Positions 1 to 7,305 of a DNA stretch of 64,000 nt are shown piece after piece. Under the pieces are notes generated by a model that was given only the letters and a program-made list of their open reading frames with translations, ran no database searches and was not told where the DNA came from. Source of the stretch: Neobacillus sp. CF12 (GTDB lineage Bacteria > Bacillota > Bacilli > Bacillales > Cytobacillaceae); NCBI RefSeq assembly GCF_030348765.1, contig NZ_JAUCEU010000007.1, forward strand, positions 1,730,501-1,794,500. Direction: 5' to 3'. Numbering within the stretch: the first letter of the stretch is position 1; each line of letters begins with the position of its first letter. The translations under genes and the position numbers were made by a program.

Positions 1-1506
1 TTGACTGGGACCCTGATTGGGGTTGTTTTTAATACTATCTAAAAAGTCTCTTTCTTCCTGTACTCCTATGTTAAATACATTAGTATGTGGTTTCCACATT
101 TCAAAGTACCAGGTCTCGACTTCTTCAATCCCATAACGTTCAATGCATTGTAACAAAAACGCTCTTACTAGATTTCTCCATTCATCAGGAGACCTTTCGC
201 TTATCGTTTGAATTACAAGAGTCTCGCCAATGGCTTTTTGAATGATCTTAGGTTTAGGACCAATTTCAATAAAGGGTTTCAATCTATTTTTAATTAAAAA
301 ATCCAATAACTTATTCGTATTTGAAAAATTGTAAGTGATCGTTTCCTCCGAGCGGTCTTCTACCAGCATATCATCTCCAAACAATCCCCAAAATCTAGCG
401 TAGGTAAAACCGATTTCAGACTGCAGAAGGATGATTTGTTCTTGCATATCAGAATTCAATAAATCCTTTGCATATCCAATATTGAGTAACTTATTCCAAT
501 ACTTAATAAAAGCATCTGTTTTCCCAATCGTAACAATTTCTGTTTCGGTAGTTTTCGTTGACTTAGGGAGTGCTTGAATACTTTTATCCTCGTTACTCCC
601 AAGATAATGAAGCAACTCAGTAAGTGCTTCATTATCTTCTAGATTACTTATTTCATTAGAAGGTTCTACCACTTTATCTGGTGTACCTGACATTTGTTTT
701 CTGTACTCGATTGGCTTTAATTGATAGTTTTCATTAAAGACTCTGTTAAATGCAGCTAGATTCGGAAAGCCATTATCTAATGCAATCCGTGTAATTGGTT
801 TGCTAGAGTTGACTAATTCGTTAACAGCATGTGCCAATCGGATTTCATTTAGGTATTGAGAAAACGTTTTTCCAGTTTGTTTCTTAAAAAACTTAGATAA
901 ATACGGAATCGAGAGATAATGGATGCTTGCGACTTCCTCTAAAGATAAAGGCTCTCGATAATTATTTTGAATATAATCAATAATCTCAGTTAATCGATCA
1001 TTTTGACCTTTGTTATACGAGTTTAACTCCAATTGATTCGTATTCTGTAAATAATTCAATCGGAGAGCTGAAATAAATTTATAAGTTTTTTCTAAGAATT
1101 CAACTTGAGAGAATTTTTTTTGCTTGATATAAATGGTTAACAATTCTTCAATAACCGTTCTTAAGTCCTGATCTGCTGGACTATCCTGTTCTATTGAATT
1201 ACAAGAGAAAACTATATTTTTTTGTGTGAGCAGAGAACTCAACTCAAAGTAATTTAAATGAAAGATAACAAATAAATTGTCTTTTTCAGACTGGAAAGAA
1301 TGAAATTCATTCGAATTCACCAATAAAAAATCAGAACTTTTCAAGTTAAAAATCTTATTATTTACTTTGACCTGTAAATTACCATTTATCATATATATCA
1401 ATTCAATTTCTCTATGGGCATGTTCCAGGTTACTCTTGTTGTTCATTACTGAAATCGTTACTAACTTTGAATCTATTGAAGATTGGAAAGTATGTGAACC
1501 AACCAA
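1..1506 (-). CDS. AraC-family regulator fused to GH39-like domain (partial, 3' end off window)
   Basis: Read on the minus strand, the frame stays open to base 1, so the C-terminus is missing. The visible protein (about 500 residues) has an N-terminal cupin-like sensor, then two AraC-type helix-turn-helix motifs (LSLEEVASIHYLSIPYLSKF and ITRIALDNGFPNLAAFNRVF). After these comes a region resembling the TIM barrel of GH39 beta-xylosidases. At the place where GH39 enzymes carry WNEPN this protein reads FEMWKPH, so the acid/base Glu seems absent and the domain probably senses a sugar. I prefer a TTG start at 1506 because GGAGGGG lies 6 nt upstream; in-frame ATG codons at 1512, 1521 and 1563 have poorer ribosome binding sites. 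The target genes are unknown and may lie outside the window. Confidence 0.8.
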   Translation of the reverse strand, partial: MVGSHTFQSSIDSKLVTISVMNNKSNLEHAHREIELIYMINGNLQVKVNNKIFNLKSSDFLLVNSNEFHSFQSEKDNLFVIFHLNYFELSSLLTQKNIVFSCNSIEQDSPADQDLRTVIEELLTIYIKQKKFSQVEFLEKTYKFISALRLNYLQNTNQLELNSYNKGQNDRLTEIIDYIQNNYREPLSLEEVASIHYLSIPYLSKFFKKQTGKTFSQYLNEIRLAHAVNELVNSSKPITRIALDNGFPNLAAFNRVFNENYQLKPIEYRKQMSGTPDKVVEPSNEISNLEDNEALTELLHYLGSNEDKSIQALPKSTKTTETEIVTIGKTDAFIKYWNKLLNIGYAKDLLNSDMQEQIILLQSEIGFTYARFWGLFGDDMLVEDRSEETITYNFSNTNKLLDFLIKNRLKPFIEIGPKPKIIQKAIGETLVIQTISERSPDEWRNLVRAFLLQCIERYGIEEVETWYFEMWKPHTNVFNIGVQEERDFLDSIKNNPNQGPSQ

Positions 1507-1612
1507 TTCCATCCCCTCCATAAAAAGCTTACTTTTAAAAACTACTATTTCATAATATAACATACGAACATTTTAAAATTCACACCTTATTCTAAATTAC
1601 ATTAATATTTAT

Positions 1613-2536
1613 TTAAAAGAGTAATTTTGACAGATAAACGACAACCGCAACCGTAATACTGCTTATGATGGTAGTCAAAAGGACCGCTTGGGAAGCATAT
1701 TCTGGGTAATTATCATATTCAAGTGCCAGCAATGCACTATTTCTTGAAGAGGGAAATGAGCTGGCGATAAATAGCGCCTGAGCAGTAATATCTGTTAATC
1801 CTAGAATATATATAACTAATAACCCTACAAGCGGAGATATAATCAGCCGCCCGATTACAATCCAAACAATCGGTCTAGAAATTCTTGTGATTTTTAAAAA
1901 TGCTACTTGTGCTCCAAGTGTGACCAGCGCAACTGCCAAAAACGCATTCGATGAATTTTCAATTGGCTTCCACAAAAATGGAGGAATTTCAATATGAAGC
2001 CATTTCAACAATATGGCCAATAATAAAGCGTAAATAACCGGAAGTCGCATAATTTTTTGTAAGATTTCTCTACCACTGCTATCTGCGGAGACACTGTTGA
2101 AAAAACCATACGTGAAAGTAAGGAGATTTTGAAAAATAGAAATAATAATTTGTATCGACATACCGGCAGGATTAGCGGCAAAAACTAGTTCGCTTACAGG
2201 GAGACCGTAATTACCAGAATTACTCAAAACCATACTGTTTTTAAAGGTTGCTGTCAACTTACGGTCAAACCTGTTCGCTTTTGCAATAAACATACTGGTA
2301 ATAATAAGCAGAATATTAAAAAGTAGTAAAAATACTAATGTTTGGCCAATTAATTTACTTGACATGTTGCTCTCATAAATATTTACAAAACAAACCGCTG
2401 GCAATAAGAAATACACCGTCAATGTTGACAGTGTAGATAAATCCAGCCTTATAAAACGCTGCAAGACAGCGCCTGCCACAATTAACACAAATATAGGAAA
2501 AATGATATCCAACAATATATGAAATAAAATATTCAT
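1613..2536 (-). CDS. AEC (auxin efflux carrier) family permease
   Basis: This 307-aa hydrophobic protein has about ten membrane segments in the two-halves arrangement of the AEC/Mem_trans family. The family exports or imports small organic acids (malate, malonate) across the cytoplasmic membrane. The first half has a conserved polar patch typical of the family (SNSGNYGLPVSELVF near residues 104-118). The start is ATG with AAGGT about 8 nt upstream. It lies immediately downstream of a terminator that follows the small CitMHS-linked gene, leaving under 30 bp for a promoter, so it may depend on read-through. The neighbourhood of citrate and tricarboxylate genes suggests an organic acid substrate; the exact one cannot be read from sequence. 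Confidence 0.85.
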   Translation of the reverse strand: MNILFHILLDIIFPIFVLIVAGAVLQRFIRLDLSTLSTLTVYFLLPAVCFVNIYESNMSSKLIGQTLVFLLLFNILLIITSMFIAKANRFDRKLTATFKNSMVLSNSGNYGLPVSELVFAANPAGMSIQIIISIFQNLLTFTYGFFNSVSADSSGREILQKIMRLPVIYALLLAILLKWLHIEIPPFLWKPIENSSNAFLAVALVTLGAQVAFLKITRISRPIVWIVIGRLIISPLVGLLVIYILGLTDITAQALFIASSFPSSRNSALLALEYDNYPEYASQAVLLTTIISSITVAVVVYLSKLLF

Positions 2537-2562
2537 ATAACTTACCTTCTCTCTATCTAATG

Positions 2563-2608
2563 AAAAAAAGGAAAAATGCAGTTTATTTATTAATAAATTG
2601 CATTTTCC
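2563..2608 (-). terminator. Intrinsic terminator after the small ORF
   Basis: An inverted repeat (arms 2570-2580 and 2599-2608) is followed, on the minus strand, by a run of seven T. It lies just below the stop codon of the 48-aa gene and just above the AEC start, so it ends the CitMHS transcript wholly or partly. Confidence 0.7.
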
Positions 2609-2614
2609 TATTTC

Positions 2615-2761
2615 TTATACTACCTGATCGTTAAAATAAATAACCTCTGATAGAATCTTACAACCTGAAACACCTTTCAAAGCTTCCTTGGCTTCTGTTT
2701 CAGAATTAAATTCAAACATTGAAATAGTGTTTCCCGTTGAATAAACAGTGAGTATCCACAT
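2615..2761 (-). CDS. Small conserved-looking protein cotranscribed with CitMHS (48 aa)
   Basis: A 48-codon gene starting MWILTVYSTGNTISMFEFNS and ending VIYFNDQVV. The ATG at 2761 has GTGGAG 9 nt upstream; another in-frame ATG at 2770 abuts the ribosome binding site and is less likely. It begins 22 nt after the CitMHS stop codon and is followed by a strong terminator, so it is the last gene of that transcript. The sequence alternates beta-strand and amphipathic helix (a run of Glu/Lys/Ala, SETEAKEALKGV), as in a small folded cytosolic protein, and has no signal or membrane segment. I do not recognise a named family, so no function is given. Confidence 0.65.
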   Translation of the reverse strand: MWILTVYSTGNTISMFEFNSETEAKEALKGVSGCKILSEVIYFNDQVV

Positions 2762-2782
2762 AAAATTCATCTCCACTCTATT

Positions 2783-4075
2783 TTAAAAAGGAATAATTGA
2801 TAAACCAATTGCAACAACAATCATTACCAAAGTCGAACCACAGGCCCACTTGAGGAATGTGCGTTGTAATTCCCCAAAATCTTCTCCAACCAACCCGACT
2901 AACAAATACGTGGAGGGTACAAGAGGGCTTAATAAATGGACAGGCTGCCCCAATAGTGACGCTCGTCCAATAAACTCAGGGTCAATTCCATAGACACCTG
3001 CTGCTTTGGCAAGCAAAGGTAAAACACCATAGTAAAAGGCATCATTTGACATAAAAAACGTTAAAGGTGCGCTAATAATCGCGGTAATAAGTGCAAAATG
3101 AGAACCAAGTACATCTGGAATATATGAAATCATGGTGTTTGCCATGGCATCGACCATTTTCGTGCCTGAAAGAATCCCCGTAAAAATCCCTGCAGCAAAT
3201 ACCATTGAAACTACTGATAACGCATTATCAGCATAATTGGCAATTCGTTCTTTTTGGTCACTTATTTTTGGATAATTTATCGTAATTGCCAACGCAAATC
3301 CTAGCATAAACAATACGGTTGTTGGAAGGACTTCTTTAATTAACGCAACTAAAAGAATGATTGTTAGAAAATAGTTTACAAGAATTAACTTTGGTCGTTT
3401 TAGAAAGGCATCTTCTGATGCAGCTGCTACCATGGACATTGCGCTGTAATCGACCTGCAGTATTCCAATTCGTTTGCGTTCTTTTTTCCCAAGACAGTAG
3501 GCCATGAACAATACGAACAATACTCCGCCCGCCATACTGGGTATAACCGGAGTAAAAACATCAGACATTTCAAGATTTAATGCTGTCATGGCTCTGGCAG
3601 TAGGTCCGCCCCATGGGAGAAGGTTCATAACACCTGAGGCTGATATAGCGATTCCAGCAAGAATCAATGGTTTCATGCCAATACGTTTATACAAAGGCAG
3701 CATGGCAGAAATAGTAATAATATATGTAGTTGTTCCATCCCCATCAAGGGATATCAAAAGTGCAAGGATTGCAGTTCCAATAGCTATCTTTACTGGATCT
3801 CCCTTTACTACTTTTAAGATGGTAGAGATAATCGGATCAAATACTCCCGCATCAATCATGATGCCGAAAAAGAGAATAGCAAACAGAATCATAATTCCCG
3901 TTGGGGCAACACTTTTTATCCCTTCAAGCGCCATTGGTCCCATTTCTTTACCGAATCCGCCTATCAATGCAAAAATGACAGGAATCACTATAAGGGCAAT
4001 CATAGCTGGAAGTCGTTTCGTCATAATTAAAACCATAAATGTGATAATCATTAAAAATCCTAATACTGCAAGCAT
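2783..4075 (-). CDS. CitMHS family citrate/metal complex:H+ symporter
   Basis: This 430-aa polytopic protein begins MLAVLGFLMIITFMVLIMTK and has about 11-12 membrane segments. It matches the CitMHS family (B. subtilis CitM/CitN), which takes up citrate complexed with Mg2+ or Ca2+. Motifs include SLDGDGTTTYIITISAMLPL and LPWGGPTARAM. The ATG at 4075 is chosen because AGAGGTG lies 7 nt upstream; a longer frame back to 4255 would run through the promoter and cre site. The gene sits directly downstream of a CitS/CitT-like two-component operon. Its promoter has a repeat box shared with tctC, and a cre site, pointing to induction by carboxylates and repression by preferred sugars. Confidence 0.9.
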   Translation of the reverse strand: MLAVLGFLMIITFMVLIMTKRLPAMIALIVIPVIFALIGGFGKEMGPMALEGIKSVAPTGIMILFAILFFGIMIDAGVFDPIISTILKVVKGDPVKIAIGTAILALLISLDGDGTTTYIITISAMLPLYKRIGMKPLILAGIAISASGVMNLLPWGGPTARAMTALNLEMSDVFTPVIPSMAGGVLFVLFMAYCLGKKERKRIGILQVDYSAMSMVAAASEDAFLKRPKLILVNYFLTIILLVALIKEVLPTTVLFMLGFALAITINYPKISDQKERIANYADNALSVVSMVFAAGIFTGILSGTKMVDAMANTMISYIPDVLGSHFALITAIISAPLTFFMSNDAFYYGVLPLLAKAAGVYGIDPEFIGRASLLGQPVHLLSPLVPSTYLLVGLVGEDFGELQRTFLKWACGSTLVMIVVAIGLSIIPF

Positions 4076-4126
4076 CGTCTTCACCTCTTTTGTTTGTAAA
4101 TTAAATATAATCAAAATATTCAGATG

Positions 4127-4140
4127 TGAAAACGTTTCCA
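4127..4140 (-). promoter_or_regulatory. cre site (CcpA) in the CitMHS promoter
   Basis: TGAAAACGTTTCCA fits the cre consensus TGWAANCGNTNWCA at all but one defined position. It overlaps the end of the putative -10 hexamer (TATTTT at 4145-4140) and lies about 50 bp upstream of the start codon, a position that allows CcpA to block initiation. Confidence 0.75.
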
Positions 4141-4170
4141 AAATAAAGTTATTAACGTAAATTAAATTGA

Positions 4171-4196
4171 TTTTGTACATTTTGTTCATAAGAGGG
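4171..4196 (-). promoter_or_regulatory. Putative response-regulator box upstream of CitMHS
   Basis: On the plus strand this segment holds tandem TTTTGTACA and TTTTGTTCA followed by an AAGAGGG block. Nearly the same arrangement is found upstream of tctC (12171-12198), matching at 17 of the first 18 positions. In both cases the box ends about 30 bp before a -10 hexamer with no good -35, as expected for activator-dependent promoters. The likely binders are the CitT-like regulators encoded next door; this is inference. Confidence 0.6.
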
Positions 4197-4250
4197 TTAT
4201 TTTTAAAAGTATTTAGGAGGTATACAAATAAGGGAAAATAAAGATTAAAT

Positions 4251-4278
4251 AACAAAAGGAGGGCAGTTTGCCCTCCTT
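4251..4278 (-). terminator. Terminator of the two-component operon
   Basis: A perfect 10-bp stem (4256-4265 with 4269-4278) with a 3-nt loop overlaps the stop codon of the response regulator and is followed on the minus strand by TTTTGTT. It separates the sensor/regulator operon from the CitMHS promoter. Confidence 0.85.
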
Positions 4279-4972
4279 AGGATACTGGATAATATTTCCT
4301 TTCCGGTCTTCCCACAATACCATAAACTACTTCTGCTCTTACTTCCTGCTTGGAGGAAAGATATTCCAAATACCTTCGTGCAGTTATCCGAGAAGCACCA
4401 ATTTCCTTACCAACATCTTCTGCAGAAATTCCCTCTCTTCTTACGTGGAAAACAGCCTTAACTTTTCCTAAGGTAATTTCGTCAATTCCTTTTGGCAATC
4501 CCGAGCTCTTTGACGGCACTTCATTTTTCCCTTTACGGAATAGCAAGTCTACATAATTCTGATTTACTTCTTGAGTGGCTGAAAGAAGCGAGTGTTTTTT
4601 TATAAAATCCTGAATGACTTCATCAAATCTTTCCCTGCTTACTGGTTTGATTAAGTAATTCTCAACACCATAGCTTAAAGCTTTTTCAAGGAAAACTTTA
4701 TCAGTAGCTGCTGTTATCATAATAATACTGACTTTTGGGAAATTCTCCCGGATCATGGGGAGTAATTCAGAACCTAGCATATCCGGCATATATACATCTA
4801 GAAGCAGTAAGTCGGGGGTTTTCTGCTCTAATAATTGCAAAGTCTGCTCACCATTCAATGATTTTCCAATCACATCTATTTCCTTAAACTTATCTAAAAA
4901 TTTCTCATGTATATCCGCTATTCGAAAATCATCTTCTGCTATAGCCACTTTTATCTTATCCAAAATTCTCAT
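4277..4972 (-). CDS. CitT/DcuR-like response regulator (system 1)
   Basis: About 231 aa: a receiver domain with the acidic pocket AEDD and phosphoacceptor Asp59 in LLLLDVYMPDM, the conserved Lys in LIKPVSRERF, and a C-terminal HTH (SAEDVGKEIGASRITARRYL) of the CitB/DcuR/CitT class. It is the cytoplasmic partner of the sensor kinase just upstream and overlaps it by 17 nt. The ATG at 4972 abuts AAGGGG; a TTG at 4963 is 9 nt from the same AAGGGG and may be the true start. The adjacent CitMHS gene is the obvious target. It resembles the second regulator at 6586-7305 throughout, so the two systems look like an old duplication. Confidence 0.88.
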   Translation of the reverse strand: MRILDKIKVAIAEDDFRIADIHEKFLDKFKEIDVIGKSLNGEQTLQLLEQKTPDLLLLDVYMPDMLGSELLPMIRENFPKVSIIMITAATDKVFLEKALSYGVENYLIKPVSRERFDEVIQDFIKKHSLLSATQEVNQNYVDLLFRKGKNEVPSKSSGLPKGIDEITLGKVKAVFHVRREGISAEDVGKEIGASRITARRYLEYLSSKQEVRAEVVYGIVGRPERKYYPVS

Positions 4973-6563
4973 CCCCTTGCAGATTCTTCGGTAGATAAAC
5001 TGTAAAAACAGTTCCACTTTCAAGGCTGCTTTGCACCTCGATAATCCCATTCAATTCCAATACAGCCTCTTCAGCATTTGATAAGCCAAATCCCCTCGGC
5101 TCATTGCCATTTTTTGAGGTATAACCTCTTTCAAAAAGAAGCGGAAATTCTACATCACTTATTCCCTTACCATTGTCTGAAATCTCAAAAATGATATCAC
5201 TCCCGATATCTGTCGCGAAAAACCTAACTGTTGGATTTTCACATTTATAGACAGCATCAAAGGCATTATCAATTAAGTTTCCAAGGATCACGATCAAGTT
5301 GGTGAGCTTAACACGGGATGGTATTATTTCCAAATAGCTGTCTGAAATAATCTCAAAATTTATTTTCTTTTCTGATGCTTTTCCTAATTTCCCTAAAAGG
5401 ATCGCCTGCACTTTTGTATCTTTGATCTGGTTAAAAACGACTGAATTCTGAAATTGCAGTGTTTGTGTTTCGCTTTGGATCATATGTATTGCCTCGTTAT
5501 ATTCACCAAGTTGAAGCAGACCCATTAAAACGTATAATTTATTGGTAAATTCATGCGTTTGGGCACGAAGATCTTCCGAATATCTTTTTACTTCGGATAT
5601 AGTATTTAGCATTTGCTCTATTTCTGTTTTGTCACGAAAAGAAGCAACAACCCCCTTAATACCATTTTCATCAACGATGGGAGTACTATTAACGATGATG
5701 GTTTTTTGATTCCAGACCATTTCTTTATCGGATTGAGAGTTTCCCGTTCTTAATACCTCATACAAATAATTAGATGGAAATAGCCCATCCACTTTCATAT
5801 TTCTGACTGTTCCCTGAAGCTGTAGAAGACGCTTCGCCTGCTGATTCATCATTGTAATGTAGCCTTCTTTATCTATTGCTAAGATGCCTTCTTTTACCGC
5901 ATGCAGGACAGCGTTTTTCTCTTTATAAAGAGATGCAATTTCATAAGGCTCAAGTCCCATTGTATCCCTGCGGATATTGCGTCCTAGTAACATACTTCCT
6001 AGAAGGGAAATCAAAAAGGCAAAGAAAGAAACAATGAGCACTCTTCTGAGATTATTTAGGATTTGCTGATTGACATCTTCAAGGAGATATCCTACAGAAA
6101 CGATTCCGATAATCTCCCCTTGATGATTATATATAGGGGACTTTCCTCTAATAGATGGTCCGAGTGTACCTTCTGCCTTCGAGATATAATACTCTCCTTT
6201 GATCAGGGCTCTTTCATTATCTCCCCCTGTCATTTTCTGCCCAATTTTTGTGTTCAAAGGATGCGAATATCGTATGCCATCTCTATTTCCTATGACTACA
6301 AATTCGGCACCTGTTTCATTTCGTATTTTCTCTGCTATAGGCTGTATCGTTTTAGCAGGGTCGCTCGTTTGAAAAGCATCAATGATAGTGGGGATAAAAG
6401 AAATGGTTTTCGATAATTCCAATGCCAACCTTCCCTTATTTTCCTCAATTTGTTTACTTTCCATATAACTATAGAATCCTGTCATTAGTATGATTAACAA
6501 TAAACCTAGTGAGAGAACCAGCCCGAATATTTTTGATTGTAGGGAAACTTTGATTGTCCTCAG
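4956..6563 (-). CDS. CitS/DcuS-like sensor histidine kinase (system 1), probable CTG start
   Basis: About 535 aa. Order: short cytoplasmic end, TM1, an extracytoplasmic Cache/PDC sensor with the carboxylate-binding signature RYSHP and GTLGPSIRGKSP, TM2, PAS domain, a phosphoacceptor His in LRAQTHEFTNKLY, and an ATPase domain (NLIDNAFDAV, DNGKGI). A TTG at 6500 would cut off the start of TM1. The frame continues upstream to a stop at 6578-6576 and contains RTIKVSLQSKIFGLVLSLGL, like B. subtilis CitS. The only start-like codon with an ideal AGGAGG (8 nt spacing) is CTG at 6563, so I annotate that. It follows the second response regulator closely, in one four-gene operon, and senses an external di- or tricarboxylate. 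Confidence 0.85.
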   Translation of the reverse strand: MRTIKVSLQSKIFGLVLSLGLLLIILMTGFYSYMESKQIEENKGRLALELSKTISFIPTIIDAFQTSDPAKTIQPIAEKIRNETGAEFVVIGNRDGIRYSHPLNTKIGQKMTGGDNERALIKGEYYISKAEGTLGPSIRGKSPIYNHQGEIIGIVSVGYLLEDVNQQILNNLRRVLIVSFFAFLISLLGSMLLGRNIRRDTMGLEPYEIASLYKEKNAVLHAVKEGILAIDKEGYITMMNQQAKRLLQLQGTVRNMKVDGLFPSNYLYEVLRTGNSQSDKEMVWNQKTIIVNSTPIVDENGIKGVVASFRDKTEIEQMLNTISEVKRYSEDLRAQTHEFTNKLYVLMGLLQLGEYNEAIHMIQSETQTLQFQNSVVFNQIKDTKVQAILLGKLGKASEKKINFEIISDSYLEIIPSRVKLTNLIVILGNLIDNAFDAVYKCENPTVRFFATDIGSDIIFEISDNGKGISDVEFPLLFERGYTSKNGNEPRGFGLSNAEEAVLELNGIIEVQSSLESGTVFTVYLPKNLQGDENFG

Positions 6564-6585
6564 GCAGAAAACCTCCTATTAATTC

Positions 6586-7305
6586 TTAATTCTTAGTTGC
6601 TTTGCTCGAAACGATATAAACTCGTTCTGGCCGACCGACTGTACCGTATGATAAATCAGCTTCAATACTTTCATTAGATACTAAATGTTCAAGGTACCGT
6701 CTTGCGGTGGTTCTGCTTACACCTATTTCTTTCGCGACACTCTCTGCTGTTAGTCCATATTTAACCTTCCCGAGAACCTCCATCACTTTTTCAAGCGTTA
6801 GTGGGTCGATTCCTTTTGGGAGGTAAGACTTTTCGTTTCCAGCTCCATCTACTTCTTTCCGTAACAGCTTGTCAACCTGCTGTTGTGTAACATGGATGTT
6901 TTCTTTACCTAGTTGTAATACCTTTGTGTGATAATCCTTATATCTCAGTAACGATTGTTTAAAGCGGTCAAAAACAACCGGTTTGATAATATAATCGAAT
7001 ACACCAATACTAATAGCCTCTTGGACTTGTTTGATTTCTTTTGTTGCTGTAATCATAATAACATCCATTTGTTTGGTTTGCTGTTTTGTTTCCTTTAGTA
7101 AGTCGAGCCCATTCATGTCTGGAAAATATACATCCAGCAAAAGTAAATCCGGCTTCAAGATCTCAATTAAGGTTCTAGCCTCAAGATAACTTGCAGCAAT
7201 TCCTACTGTTTGAAATCCTTCAATCTGTTCAATATAACGTTTTTGAATCTCTGCTATCCTCAAGTCATCCTCAATAATTAACAATTCGATATCCCTTTTC
7301 CCCAT
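6586..7305 (-). CDS. CitT/DcuR-like response regulator (system 2)
   Basis: This 239-aa protein has a receiver domain (IEDD pocket, phosphoacceptor Asp58 in LLLLDVYFPDM, Lys in IIKPVVFDRF) and a CitB/DcuR-class HTH (TAESVAKEIGVSRTTARRYL). The ATG at 7305 has AGGGG 9 nt upstream and overlaps the end of the kinase gene by 35 nt, implying translational coupling. Because the pair sits next to tctCBA it probably activates tricarboxylate uptake. The paralogue at 4277-4972 lies in the same operon; whether the two regulators share binding sites is open, but the matching boxes upstream of CitMHS and tctC suggest it. Confidence 0.88.
   Translation of the reverse strand: MGKRDIELLIIEDDLRIAEIQKRYIEQIEGFQTVGIAASYLEARTLIEILKPDLLLLDVYFPDMNGLDLLKETKQQTKQMDVIMITATKEIKQVQEAISIGVFDYIIKPVVFDRFKQSLLRYKDYHTKVLQLGKENIHVTQQQVDKLLRKEVDGAGNEKSYLPKGIDPLTLEKVMEVLGKVKYGLTAESVAKEIGVSRTTARRYLEHLVSNESIEADLSYGTVGRPERVYIVSSKATKN

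Noticed and set aside
3504..4160. Long plus-strand open frame opposite the CitMHS gene
   Set aside because: It is the mirror of a strongly conserved transporter gene, has no ribosome binding site and no recognisable domain.
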